A stretch of DNA of 64,000 nucleotides from Apoderus coryli (GCA_911728435.2 OU452216.1:10180342-10244341), one strand, 5' to 3'. Positions 13,401 to 22,957 are shown, counted from the first letter of the stretch. Program-made: numbers and translations. The notes: a model not told the origin generated them from the letters alone.

Positions 13401-15958
13401 ACAAATTTTCAGGAAAATCTATTTTCCGTCCAAAATCTTCAATTTTTCCATGCATTTGCCTTGAAATTTTCTTCAAAAAAATTTTTGTTTCTCGATTTCA
13501 ACGAAACTCACTATGTTTGTTCATATGAACATATTAATGGAGAATAAGTGTTTTTTTGTTAAAAAATATTCTCAGTGTAGCAGGAATTAGCTCCGCAGTA
13601 TATTCTCACAGGGTTTTAAGCAGACCCTTACTTGATGACCTACCCTGGGGTTACGAGAACCTCTCTCGATTTCTTATATACCCTGATAAATTCAGAATAG
13701 ATGTCCGATCGACATATCTAAAGCTCAGGTGTACAGCAGGATTGGTTATTTTTTTATGATTTTTCAAAGTGAGATTTTAGTACAAATGTAAGGTTTTGAC
13801 TACCTTTGAGGGTCCGTACTGCTCTAAATATTAGTGCCACCCCCCACATTATATATATATTTGGAGTCAGCGCATCAAACTCTATAATCGTACAAATTTT
13901 CAGGAAAATCTATTTTCCATCCAAAATCTTCAATTTTTCCATACGTTTGCCTTGAAATTTTTTCAATTTTCTTCAAAAAATTTTTGTTTCTCGATTTCAA
14001 CGAAACTCACTATGTTTGTTCATATGAACATATTAATGGAGAATAAGTGTTTTTTTGTTAAAAAATATTCTCAGTGTAGCAGGAATTAGCTCCGCAGTAT
14101 ATTCTCACAGGACTTTATGCAGACCCTTACTTGATGACCTATCCTGGGGTTACGAGAACCTCTCTCGATTTCTTATATACCCTGATAAATTCAGAATAGA
14201 TGTCCGATCGACATATCTAAAGCTCAGGTGTACAGCAGGATTGGTTATTTTTTTATGATTTTTCAAAGTGAGATTTTAGTACAAATGTAAGGTTTTGACT
14301 ACCTTTGAGGGTCCATACTGCTCTAAATATTAGTGCCACCCTCCACATTATATATATATTTGGAGTCAGCGCATCAAACTCTATAATCGTACAAATTTTC
14401 AGGAAAATCTATTTTCCATCCAAAATCTTCAATTTTTCCATACATTTGCCTTGAAATTTTTTCAATTTTCTTCAAAAAATTTTTGTCTCTCGATTTCAAC
14501 GAAACTCACTATGTTTGTTCATATGAACATATTAATGGAGAATAAGTGTTTTTTTGTTAAAAAATATTCTCAGTGTAGCAGGAATTAGCTCCTCAGTACA
14601 TTCTCACAGGACTTTATGCAGACCCTTACTTGATGAGCTATCCTGGGGTTACGAGAACCTCTCTCGATTTCTTATATATCCTGATAAATTCAGAATAGAT
14701 GTCTGATGGACATATCTAAAGCTCAGATGTACAGCAGGATTGGTTATTTTTTTATGATTTTTCAAAGTGAGATTTTAGTACAAATGTAAGGTTTTGACTA
14801 CCTTTGAGGGTCCGTACTGCTCTAAATATTAGTGCCACCCCCGACATATGTTAATGGACATCTTTCTCTCAAAATTATGTTCAAAGTTTCCTTTATGCTT
14901 CGTATTAATCGCTCCCATGCTCCGCCCATATGCGCAGCACCCGGAAGATTATATTTCCATTCAATTTCTTCCGCAACTAATTTCTTTTGAATAATTTCTG
15001 GATCTATGTTTCGTAATGCTAATTTCAATTCTTTGTCAGAAGCTTTTAAATTTGTTCCATTGTCGCTCCATATAATTTTAGGTTGTCCTCTTCTAGCGGT
15101 AAATCTTCTTATAGCAAGTATCGCGGAATCCGTACTAAGACTATCTGCGACTTCAATATGTACCGCACGAATTGAGAGGCATATAAAAATAACACCATAT
15201 TTTTTCTTTCTTCGTCGACCGATGGATGTCTATTGGACCGAAATAGTCGATTCCAGTATATTAAAAAGGTCGAATCGGTTTCGAAATTCTTTCCATAGGC
15301 AATAATCCCATTTGTGGGATTGTTGGTGTTGCTTTTCTAATTTTACATTTACCACAAATGTTTATTACAATACAATACAGCTTTTCTTCCTTTTAAAATC
15401 GAAAAACGTTGTCGAATTTCATTGTAAACTAACTTCAACTTCATTTTCTGCTTCAAAACGAAAGTATGCAGCGGTTGCAAAAGCTTGCTCACTGGCATCA
15501 CAAAAAATATGTAGTTGTATATTTGTAGTTTTTGAAAACCTTAACGAATAACATCTTTGAATTTCCAATTGTTTAACTTTTTCCATATTATTAAGCCAAT
15601 TTATCCATTTTTTGTATTGCTTATTTGAAATTTCATCATCCCAATTTAGTCCACTTTTCCAGACTTCTTGCATCAATATTTTAGCTTTTACAATGTAATG
15701 TCCCAGCAATTGACAAAAATAGTAAAATAACGGCAGTATTTAATAGAAAATATTACAGTTTCAATACAGCAATAACAGAAAGTGAGAGAACTTTTTAGGT
15801 GTTCTGACGCTCCATTGTAATTGTTTCAGGAGTCTGAAATTGATACGCCCGAAACAATTCCCACGCAAACATTCACCAATCAGTCGTTTGTCACGCAGCA
15901 ACTGCCCCCGCCAATTCCGCTACCGCCTCATTTTCAAACACAACAACAGCAACAATAA
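7492..15958 (+). CDS. Capr: Caprin family RNA-granule protein
   Basis: Cytoplasmic RNA-binding translational regulator that works with FMRP and G3BP/Rasputin in RNA granules. Six exons fit in phase: 7492-7704, 7838-7969, 8024-8226, 8283-8487, 8542-8997 and 15830-15958, about 445 residues. The N-terminus (MPSA), the stretch KIRNLEKRK-SKLESYRE and the following LEFARDLYKQF match the Caprin HR1 region. LLDDLYPAVTP and the helical part after it match the dimerisation region. The middle is Gln/Pro-rich. FFFLQESEID at the last exon junction lies where human Caprin-1 has its G3BP-binding FIQDSMLDF. The C-terminus is short, with no RGG tail, so more exons or isoforms may exist. The last intron is 6.8 kb long because of BEL and satellite insertions. 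AATAAA signals follow the stop codon. Confidence 0.9.
9010..9505 (-). mobile_element. BEL/Pao integrase C-terminal fragment
   Basis: Minus-strand reading frames give PPGAAHMGGAWERLIRSIKE, then KHTVNTRPL and WLLGKIENIYPDKNGK. These are the hallmark motifs of the BEL/Pao integrase end and the adjoining C-terminal domain. The reading frame is broken at least twice (near 9040 and 9230), and no LTR was found. It lies in the Caprin intron, antisense to Caprin, and abuts the satellite array at its upper end. Confidence 0.8.
9505..14845. repeat. ~500-bp satellite array, about 11 monomers, with higher-order structure
   Basis: Monomers recur every 491-500 bp; the anchor TTAAAAAATATTCTCAGTG appears near 9578, 10069, 10568, 11068, 11567, 12067, 12566, 13065, 13556, 14055 and 14555. 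Two types alternate: A (CAGGACTTTATGCAGACC, CCATACTGC) and B (CAGGGTTTTAAGCAGACC, CCGTACTGC). The order is A B A B A B A' A B A A'. A' (units 7 and 11) carries its own changes, such as CTCCTCAGTACATTC and GATGAGCTATCC. Units 1 and 8 share the same short 491-bp linker. The array is therefore a 7-unit block followed by a 4-unit block. No real coding potential is seen: each 67-codon open frame lacks an ATG start. Confidence 0.95.
14850..15715 (-). mobile_element. BEL/Pao RNase H-integrase fragment
   Basis: Minus-strand frames give, in order from 15715 downward, the RNase H motif FCDASEQAFATAAYFR, an integrase core with WSDNGTNLKASDKEL, and LPGAAHMGGAWERLIRSIKE. Frameshifts lie between 15030 and 15420, so this is a decayed copy. 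Its lower end repeats about 85 bp that also occur in the 9010-9505 fragment on the other side of the satellite, at about 90% identity by eye. Confidence 0.8.
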
Positions 15959-16341
15959 TAATAATAAATGACAAACACAATAAAAACGTAATTAAAATAA
16001 AAAGAAACATTAATAATTGAATAATTTATTTATTATTTGATTAATTAACTTGAGTATCCCACATGCACAAAATAAACTGGTTAATTTATTTATTAAAATA
16101 AAGCACGCGTTCATCATCTCCACTAATTTTATTAAGTCAAAAACAAGGAAGATACTACTCCATCATCAGCCTCCATAAAATACTTAGCATTGCTCTTGCA
16201 CGACCATGGATTACACGTTTGTCTTGTGACACGTGTCGTATCACGTACCAATACAAAAGATGCCCCAGCTAATCAAAGGAAAAAGCATCTCAACCAGGCG
16301 GGAGTCGCGAAACCCCAGACCGTACGTTGAGGTAGCTGGCA

Positions 16342-16421
16342 CACAGTCCGTATGGACGTTTTCCTATGTTATACGACTTCCTTGCTGTACTGATGAGAGC
16401 ACCATGAGCTCGAAAACTGTG
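16342..16421 (+). ncRNA. Hammerhead-ribozyme-like core, plus strand (candidate)
   Basis: CTGATGA at 16390-16396 is followed by a 4-bp stem GAGC/GCTC with a 7-nt loop, then GAAA at 16412-16415. CTGTG (16417-16421) can pair with CACAG (16342-16346), and the next two bases UC would supply the cleavage site after C16348. Against it, one extra A bulges at 16416, and stem I between 16349 and 16389 does not close next to CTGATGA. It may be a decayed ribozyme or chance. Confidence 0.25.
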
Positions 16422-16448
16422 GATGGATGCGTGTGCACAATCGCTCCT

Positions 16449-16486
16449 CCTGTTTCGACCTCGATTGGTCTCGTCAGTTGGACAGG
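16449..16486 (-). ncRNA. Hammerhead-ribozyme-like core, minus strand (candidate)
   Basis: Read on the minus strand: CCTGTC (16486-16481), CAA, CTGACGA (16477-16471), stem GACC/GGTC with a 6-nt loop, GAAA (16456-16453), then CAGG (16452-16449). CCTGT/ACAGG would make an exact stem III with GUC at the cleavage position. Only three bases are left for stem I, too few for a working hammerhead. The same bases also encode part of the LINE-like peptide. Confidence 0.25.
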
Positions 16487-16590
16487 GCATCTTTTGTATA
16501 AAATACTTAATTTTTCGCGTTCGACGGGGCATTTCATAAACTTTATTCACAAGAGATTTCGATATTGAAAATTACTAGATGTGGGATACT

Positions 16591-16955
16591 CGGTTAGGTA
16601 CTATAAATCGAATACATAATGTTTTGTTTCTTATTTTGATTCATTTTTGGGTGTTTATTTAGTATTAATTAATGTTATAATCAAACAAATTTACTATTCA
16701 GAATCTGTATTCATATTTATGTTTAAATTTGATAAAATTAATTAAAATACTTACTGTTAGTTCTTTGATATAATAAATACGAACGAAATAAATAAAAAAT
16801 GAAACTTTAAACGTGACTGGAAATTGTTGTAGTTTTATTTACTTCGCAACCTATGCAAGGGTGCAATTACTGGCACTGTTTTGTATTTATTTAGAAGGGA
16901 ATTAAAGTAATGAGGATTCAAGGAATAAAATACTGTTGAGTTTTTCTGAAAACGA
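16591..16955. other. AT-rich spacer
   Basis: No gene or repeat is recognised, apart from CTGTTGAGTTTTTCTGAAAA near 16933-16952. That word also introduces the minisatellite at about 18160. Confidence 0.5.
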
Positions 16956-17023
16956 ACCAACCCAGTTCAACCGAACCAACCCAGTTCAACCGAACCGAAC
17001 CAACCCAGTTCAACCGAAAGCCA
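16956..17023. repeat. 19/24-bp minisatellite, segment 1
   Basis: Units of the type CCAACCCAGTTCAACCGAA (19 bp), some with an extra five bases CCGAA (24 bp). This is the first of five segments of what was probably one array, now split by retrotransposon insertions. The G-rich strand reads GGGTTGGTTCGGTTGAACT. Confidence 0.9.
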
Positions 17024-17733
17024 GTAAGCTGCGATTGCTTGCTACTGTCAGCCACTCCGTAATGCTGTACGCTGCACCAGTGTGGAGTGCATCGCTGGAG
17101 ATCCAGAAATACGCCCGTATCCTGCAGGCGGAACAGAGAAAGGCTCTAATAAGAGTATGCAGTGCGTATCGCACAGTTTCCAGTGCTGCGTTGTGTGTGG
17201 TGTCGGGCGTTCCGCCCATAAAATTGTTGGCAGACGAGAGAGCGCAAGTTCACGGGGGCATTATCAAAAAAGTGGCTAGGCAGCGCCTGTATGGGACCTG
17301 GCAGAGCGAGTGGGAGCGCAGTTCAGATGGGCGCTGGACTTATGAGCTCATTCCTGATGTTAAATTGTGGGCTGAAAGAAAACATGGGGAAGTGGGTTAC
17401 CACATGACGCAGGCACTGACGGGGCACGGTCAGTTTGGGCAGTATTTAAAACGTATTCGCAAGGTGGAGGATGATGCATGTGTTTTTTGCGGAATACATG
17501 ATAGTGTTTCCCACACACTGTTTGAATGCCCAAGGTGGACCGTTGAAAGAAATCGATGCTGTGCGTTGACGGGCTGTCTCTTGGACGCTCAAAACATGGT
17601 AAAAACAATGATGGAAGCCAAAGAAAAGTGGGATGCAGTGGCCGTTTTTATTCGTGAGGTTATAAAGACCAAGGAAGATGAGCAAAGGGAAACATGATGC
17701 GTGTCTGACGTGATTAAATGTAAATAAAAAAAA
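17024..17733 (+). mobile_element. R1-clade non-LTR retrotransposon, 3' fragment
   Basis: A 5'-truncated insertion inside the minisatellite. One open frame of about 220 residues runs to the stop at 17697. It starts within the end of the reverse transcriptase thumb (HSVMLYAAPVW, YRTVSSAALCVVSGVPPI) and ends in a zinc knuckle CVFCGIHDSVSHTLFECPRW, as in R1-clade ORF2. A short 3' UTR ends in an A-run that joins the minisatellite directly (ACCCAGTTCAACC). The open frame is uninterrupted, so the insertion is not very old. Target-primed insertion is inferred from the truncation and A-tail. Confidence 0.8.
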
Positions 17734-17952
17734 ACCCAGTTCAACCGAACCAACCCCGTTCAACCGAACCAACCCATTTCAACCGAACCGAGCCAACCCA
17801 TTTCAATCGAACCGAACCAACCCAGTTCAACCGAACCATCCCATTTCAACCGAACCGAGCCAACCCAGTTCAACCGAACCAACACATTTCAACCGAACCG
17901 AGCCAACCCAGTTCAACCGAACCAACCCATTTCAACCGAACCGAACCAACCC
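17734..17952. repeat. 19/24-bp minisatellite, segment 2
   Basis: About ten units. CCCAGTTC and CCCATTTC versions alternate, with CCGAACCGAG insertions common. Confidence 0.9.
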
Positions 17953-18156
17953 TTGTTGAAAAAAAATCTAAAGGACACTTTTAGCGTCGACTCTGCTTCC
18001 GGGGTCAGTTAGGAGCCCTTAAATAGTCTTTTGTCATGGCATTTTTAAAAATCTTAAGGACCTTTAAAGTTGTGTAAATTTTTTGGGACAAATCCTCAAA
18101 TGCAAATACATTTGTGTACGTTTACACAATTTTTTATTGGAAATATTTTACAAAAT
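17953..18156. repeat. ~200-bp unit, copy 1
   Basis: It starts TTGTTGAAAAAAAATC and includes GTCGACTCTGCTTCCGGGGT. It ends TTTTTTATTGGAAATATTTTAC. It is about 90% identical by eye to 24366-24563, where the same sequence forms the 3' UTR and poly(A) signal of the ZNF330 gene. Both copies follow directly on minisatellite. Confidence 0.85.
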
Positions 18157-18178
18157 TCTGTTGAGTTTTTCTGAAAAC

Positions 18179-18310
18179 GACCCAACCGAACGAACCCAGT
18201 TCAACCGAAACGAACCAAACCAATCCCGTTCAACCGAACCAACCCAGTTCAACCGAACAGAACCAACCCATTTCAACCGAACCAAACCAACCCCGTTCAA
18301 CCGAACCAAC
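18179..18310. repeat. 19/24-bp minisatellite, segment 3
   Basis: Introduced by TGTTGAGTTTTTCTGAAAAC as in segment 1. It is interrupted at 18310 by the copia insertion and continues at 22958. Confidence 0.9.
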
Positions 18311-18566
18311 TGTTGTAGATCGCTAAAATCCGTCCTCATTTATGTTCTTCCCTTTATGTAAATGTGGCAACATTGTAGTTTTAGTTCGTTATATTTTATG
18401 TTGGTGACTTTGGTTTTTTAGACAGTAAGTAACTTCACAACATAATGTTTGTATTCTTTTTGCACTTGTCATTCATATATGTATTTTACAATTTCTCACA
18501 TTAATAATAAATATAATCTAAAAGTTATGGTTGTTTAATTGAATAGTAAAATAGTTAAAAACAACA
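18311..18566 (+). repeat. copia 5' LTR
   Basis: 256 bp, TGTTG...CAACA, identical to the 3' LTR. Preceded by target duplication CCAAC inside the minisatellite. Confidence 0.97.
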
Positions 18567-18580
18567 GGTTATGGGCCCAG
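18567..18580 (+). other. Primer-binding site of the copia element
   Basis: GGTTATGGGCCCAG directly abuts the 5' LTR. Drosophila copia has the same word and primes from an internal fragment of initiator tRNA-Met rather than from its 3' end. The same mechanism is inferred here. Confidence 0.8.
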
Positions 18581-18653
18581 ATCACCGGAATAACGCAGAA
18601 TAAGTCCAGAAAAGTAAACGAAATATAAGTGAGGTTAAGCACGTGAAACGAAA

Positions 18654-21600
18654 ATGGCCAATATGAATAAAAGTTATTCTATCGAAGCCCTAGATGGAAA
18701 AAACTATTATAACTGGAGATTTAGGATGGAAATGATACTAGCGGAAAACAATGTACTTGATGTAATCGAAAGAGAGATAAAGTTTGAAGAAATAACTGTC
18801 GAGAAAGACAGGGAAATGATAACAAAAAGGGATAATAAGGCTAAATCTCTTATAGTACAGTGTGTAAGTGATAATCAGTTAGAATTACTGAGAGATCAGA
18901 AAACTGCTTTTCTAATGTGGTCAACATTACAAAACAGATATCAAAAGAAGGGGTTGCCAGGCCAGTTATATTTGAAAAAGAAGCTACTATCAATGAAACA
19001 TAAAGAAGGTGATTCCCTGGAAGAATTTCTGCATGAATTTGATGAAGTTGTACGTCAATTAAAAGCAGCTGGAGCTGAAATTTCGGAGCAGGATTTAATT
19101 TGTAATTTATTACTCAGCCTACCGAAATCGTATGACACTGTAGCGACGATAATTGAAGCCACTCCAGATATAACTTTAGAATTAGTGAAAGTAAAGTTAT
19201 TTGCAGAATATGAGAAAAGAATCAGTATTAGCGGAAAGGACGAAAAAAGTAGTACGTGTGCATTCAACACAGGACCAAGTAGTCAGAGTCAAGTATGTTA
19301 TCGATGCGGTGAAGCAGGTCACTACAAACGAGACTGTAAAAAGATAGTTGAACGCAGTGGTGGTGCAGGTTATCAACAAAGAGGTAGAAGCATGTACAAC
19401 AACAACAGAGGTAGAACAAACTACAGGGGAAATCATTCAAATCGAGGTAGGGGTAATTTTAATAAATCAAATTTTAAAAGTAATTTTGTACAATCGCATG
19501 CCAGTGATAGTGATGATAGTAAAGTATGTTTTATCAGTGAAATAAATAATGAAGTTAATGATTTGAAAGATGACAATAATTTATTATTCTATATTGATTC
19601 TGGTTGTACTGATCACATGGTTACTGAGAAACGTTACTTTTCGGATTTGTTAATGTTAAAAGAACCAATAAATATTGCTGTAGCTAAAAACGAAAGTTTC
19701 TTAGAAGCCATAGGGATCGGAAACATAAAAGTTTGGAGTAATGTAGGTAAAAATAAGATTCAATGTACAATCAAAAATGTATTTTATGTACCACAATTAA
19801 GAAAAAATTTGTTATCAGTTAAAAAGCTAGAAATGAATAATATTAAGGTTATATTTCATGATAGTACAGTAAAATTAAGAGATAATACGAATAAGTTAAT
19901 AGGTATAGGTACTAGAAAAAATCTATATGAAATATCTTTCTCATTATGCATTAAAGAGGCGCTAAACCTAGAAACAGTAGACAACGAATTTTTAAAATGG
20001 CATAAGCGATATGCGCATATAAATTTTTCGGGATTAAAAGAATTAATAAAGAAAAAGATGGTTAATGGTATAGATGAAAATATAAAGTTTCAAGAAGTAG
20101 ATTTTTGCGAACCATGTATAAATGGAAAAATGACGCGTATTCCATTCGGAACTAGAACTAAGAGTGGTAGAATATTGGAAATCGTACATTCGGATGTTTG
20201 CGGTCCAGTTACACCTGCGGCATATAATGATTTCAAATATTTTGTTACTTTTATTGATGATTATTCAAATTTTACAGCGGTTTATTTGTTAAAACAAAAA
20301 AGTGAGGTCATTGATAAATTTAAGGAATATGTAGCAATGGTAGAGGCTAAATTTAATTCTAAAATATCAAAGTTAAGATGTGACAACGGTGGTGAGTATT
20401 CATCTAATCAATTTGTGGATTTTTGTAAATCAAAGGGAATAATTCTCGATTATACAGTTGCGTATACACCCGAACAGAATGGTAAGGCCGAAAGGAAAAA
20501 TAGGAGTCTAGTAGAAAGAGCTAGAGCAATGATTAATGAATCAGGCGTTCCAAAGGAATTTTGGGGTGAAGGTATTTTAACTGCAAATTATTTAATAAAT
20601 AGGGGTATTACGGCTAATCTTAAAAACGTTACACCAGCGGAGGTATGGTATGAAAAAAAACCTAACGTAGCGAATTTAAAAATATTCGGTTGTACTGCGT
20701 ATAATTTAATACCGAAACAGTTTAGGGATAAATTCGATGCAAAAACAGATACTTGTATTATGATAGGTTACGATACGACAGGGTACAGACTATATAGTAT
20801 TGATAAGCAAAAGATAGTAATAGCTAAACATGTTGAGTTTAATGAAAATTGTTTTTACTTTAAGGAAAAAGTAGTAAACGGAAATAATGATAGGGATGAT
20901 AGTTATAAAGAAGAAGAAATTAATAAAAGTAAGGTAGAAACAAAAGTTGAGGAGACAGACAGACAAAAAAAAGAAGCGCATTCTGACGGAGAAAGTGATA
21001 ATGAAGTTTCAAATCCGGTTATAAGTTCTAGGAGTCGTAATATAAAAGTTCCTACAAAATATGATGATTATGAATTATACATGGCTTTTAATGCAACTAG
21101 GTTTATAGAAAACGTTCCAGAGAGTTTTAGCGAATTGAAAAATAGAAATGATAGTAAACAATGGTTAAATGCAATTGATAGGGAAATTAAATCTATAGAA
21201 GAGAATCAAACATGGAAAGAGGTTAAGAAGCCAGAGGGAGAGAAAATATTGGACACTAAATGGGTTTTCAATCATAAAAGCTTAGAAACAAATGACAATG
21301 ACAGGTACAAGGCGCGATTAGTTGTGAGGGGATTTGCTCAAACAAAAGAACTAGATTATAGTAGTATTTATTCTCCTGTGGCAAAAATGTCCACGATTCG
21401 TCTGTTACTTATTTTAGGTAATCAATTAAAATTTCATTTCATTCAGTTAGACGTAAAAACAGCTTTTTTGAATGGCATTTTAAATGAAAATGTCCATATT
21501 TATCCTCCTGAAGGAATTCAGTGTAAAACCGGTAATGTACTTAAGCTACAGAAATCACTATACGGGCTTAAACAGTCGTCGAAGATTTGGAACGATGAGA

Positions 21601-22664
21601 TAAATGATTTCTTATTAAAATTAAACTTTAGTAGATCTGAAAATGACTATTGTCTTTATAAGTTGAATGTTAAAGCGCAAAGTAGTATATTTTTATTAAT
21701 TTACGTAGATGATATTATATTAGCCGGGTCAGATTTAAAAATAATTAATGAAATTAAAATCAAATTAATGACTAAATTTAAAATAAAAGATAAAGGTAAA
21801 CTTACAAATTTTCTGGGTCTTGAAATTTCCTATGATAGAGAGGAAGGTATATTAGAGATAAGTCAAACAAGGTACACAGAAAACATTTTAATACGTTTTG
21901 GTATGCAATCATGCAAAAGCAGTCAAATTCCGATTGATCCTAAATTAAAATTTGAATTGTCCATCGATAAAGAAAATGTTACTGAGAAACCTTTTCGCGA
22001 GTTAATTGGTAGTTTAATGTATTTAATGCTTGGTTCTAGACCAGACATTTGTTACTGTGTGAATTATTTCAGTCGTTATCAAGATAAAGCTAATGACGAA
22101 ACATGGAATTACGCAAAAAGAGTTCTCAGATACTTGAATGGCACAAAAACCTTTGGTCTAAGATATAATAGATGTAGTAATAGTATTCCAAATCTTATTT
22201 GTTATGTAGACGCAGATTGGGCGGGTGACTTATATGACAGAAAGTCAGTGTCGGGTTATGTTTTTAAAATATTTAACTGTGCTTTTATGTGGGCAACAAA
22301 AAAGCAAAAATGCGTGTCGTTATCTACCACAGAGGCGGAACTTGTTGCGTTATGTTCTAGTGTAACAGAAGGTTTATGGATTAAAAAATTACTGAGTGAT
22401 TTTAATTTAAATATTGATAAAATTTCATTTTATGAGGATAACCAGGGTTGCATCGCTTTAATAAAAAATCCGTCAAACAATAAAAGAGTTAAGCATATAG
22501 ACTTAAAATATAACTTTGTTCATGAAAATTTAAAATCTGGTTTGATCGATGTATGTTATATTGAATCTACTAATAATGATGCGGATTTTTTGACTAAGGG
22601 TCTGCCCAATTCTCCTTTAATAAAGTTTAGGAATAAGATAGGTTTAAGAGAAATGAAAGATTAA
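18654..22664 (+). CDS. copia Gag-Pol polyprotein
   Basis: 1,336 residues in one frame. Gag (UBN2-type) occupies about residues 1-205. The zinc knuckle CYRCGEAGHYKRDC starts at 215. The aspartic protease active site is DSG at 315-317. The integrase has an HHCC region (HKRYAHIN, CEPC) and the catalytic triad D514, D577 and E613 with copia spacing (CDNGGEY, EQNGKAERKNR). Reverse transcriptase follows, with YVDDI (Asp 1019-1020). RNase H has DADWAGD at about 1186 and continues to the end. No stop or frameshift breaks it. The ATG at 18654 lies 88 bp after the LTR. The protease-integrase-RT order defines the Ty1/copia superfamily. Confidence 0.97.
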   Translation: MANMNKSYSIEALDGKNYYNWRFRMEMILAENNVLDVIEREIKFEEITVEKDREMITKRDNKAKSLIVQCVSDNQLELLRDQKTAFLMWSTLQNRYQKKGLPGQLYLKKKLLSMKHKEGDSLEEFLHEFDEVVRQLKAAGAEISEQDLICNLLLSLPKSYDTVATIIEATPDITLELVKVKLFAEYEKRISISGKDEKSSTCAFNTGPSSQSQVCYRCGEAGHYKRDCKKIVERSGGAGYQQRGRSMYNNNRGRTNYRGNHSNRGRGNFNKSNFKSNFVQSHASDSDDSKVCFISEINNEVNDLKDDNNLLFYIDSGCTDHMVTEKRYFSDLLMLKEPINIAVAKNESFLEAIGIGNIKVWSNVGKNKIQCTIKNVFYVPQLRKNLLSVKKLEMNNIKVIFHDSTVKLRDNTNKLIGIGTRKNLYEISFSLCIKEALNLETVDNEFLKWHKRYAHINFSGLKELIKKKMVNGIDENIKFQEVDFCEPCINGKMTRIPFGTRTKSGRILEIVHSDVCGPVTPAAYNDFKYFVTFIDDYSNFTAVYLLKQKSEVIDKFKEYVAMVEAKFNSKISKLRCDNGGEYSSNQFVDFCKSKGIILDYTVAYTPEQNGKAERKNRSLVERARAMINESGVPKEFWGEGILTANYLINRGITANLKNVTPAEVWYEKKPNVANLKIFGCTAYNLIPKQFRDKFDAKTDTCIMIGYDTTGYRLYSIDKQKIVIAKHVEFNENCFYFKEKVVNGNNDRDDSYKEEEINKSKVETKVEETDRQKKEAHSDGESDNEVSNPVISSRSRNIKVPTKYDDYELYMAFNATRFIENVPESFSELKNRNDSKQWLNAIDREIKSIEENQTWKEVKKPEGEKILDTKWVFNHKSLETNDNDRYKARLVVRGFAQTKELDYSSIYSPVAKMSTIRLLLILGNQLKFHFIQLDVKTAFLNGILNENVHIYPPEGIQCKTGNVLKLQKSLYGLKQSSKIWNDEINDFLLKLNFSRSENDYCLYKLNVKAQSSIFLLIYVDDIILAGSDLKIINEIKIKLMTKFKIKDKGKLTNFLGLEISYDREEGILEISQTRYTENILIRFGMQSCKSSQIPIDPKLKFELSIDKENVTEKPFRELIGSLMYLMLGSRPDICYCVNYFSRYQDKANDETWNYAKRVLRYLNGTKTFGLRYNRCSNSIPNLICYVDADWAGDLYDRKSVSGYVFKIFNCAFMWATKKQKCVSLSTTEAELVALCSSVTEGLWIKKLLSDFNLNIDKISFYEDNQGCIALIKNPSNNKRVKHIDLKYNFVHENLKSGLIDVCYIESTNNDADFLTKGLPNSPLIKFRNKIGLREMKD

Positions 22665-22690
22665 TAATTTTGTTAATGTACCGGATGTTA

Positions 22691-22701
22691 GCGAGAGGGA
22701 G
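22691..22701 (+). other. Polypurine tract of the copia element
   Basis: GCGAGAGGGAG lies directly before the 3' LTR, the normal place for plus-strand priming. Confidence 0.75.
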
Positions 22702-22957
22702 TGTTGTAGATCGCTAAAATCCGTCCTCATTTATGTTCTTCCCTTTATGTAAATGTGGCAACATTGTAGTTTTAGTTCGTTATATTTTATGTTGGTGACT
22801 TTGGTTTTTTAGACAGTAAGTAACTTCACAACATAATGTTTGTATTCTTTTTGCACTTGTCATTCATATATGTATTTTACAATTTCTCACATTAATAATA
22901 AATATAATCTAAAAGTTATGGTTGTTTAATTGAATAGTAAAATAGTTAAAAACAACA
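22702..22957 (+). repeat. copia 3' LTR
   Basis: 256 bp, identical to the 5' LTR, followed by the target duplication CCAAC. Confidence 0.97.

Larger units (their letters stand above)
16290..16550 (-). pseudogene. Probable jockey/CR1-like LINE 5' coding fragment
   Basis: The minus-strand frame reads CPTDETNRGRNRRSDCAHAS, then GKRPYGLCASYLNVRSG. A SYLNVRS word starts the endonuclease domain in many jockey/CR1-clade elements. The frame then shifts and is lost. It is a fragment only, and the assignment rests on a short motif. Confidence 0.35.
16053..16590. mobile_element. Insert bounded by 13-bp inverted repeats
   Basis: GAGTATCCCACAT (16053-16065) and its reverse complement ATGTGGGATACTC (16578-16590) bracket a 538-bp segment that is clearly more GC-rich than its surroundings. 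The interior contains a probable LINE 5' fragment on the minus strand and two hammerhead-like cores. It could be a composite or non-autonomous element. The inverted repeat is exact, but the transposon class is unknown. Confidence 0.45.
18311..22957 (+). mobile_element. Complete copia-family LTR retrotransposon
   Basis: 4,647 bp with two 256-bp LTRs that show no difference in a base-by-base reading. They begin TGTTG and end CAACA. The 5-bp target duplication CCAAC is present on both sides (18306-18310 and 22958-22962). A primer-binding site follows the 5' LTR and a purine tract precedes the 3' LTR. One open gag-pol frame is intact. All parts needed for retrotransposition look present, so this is a very recent and possibly active insertion. 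Confidence 0.97.

Noticed and set aside
9578..14258. Nine nearly identical 67-codon open frames, one per satellite monomer
   Set aside because: They have no ATG start, differ only as the satellite differs, and two of eleven monomers break the frame. They are properties of the repeat, not genes.
9505..14845. CRISPR-like regular repeats
   Set aside because: The repeats are long tandem monomers with no unique spacers, and the genome is eukaryotic.
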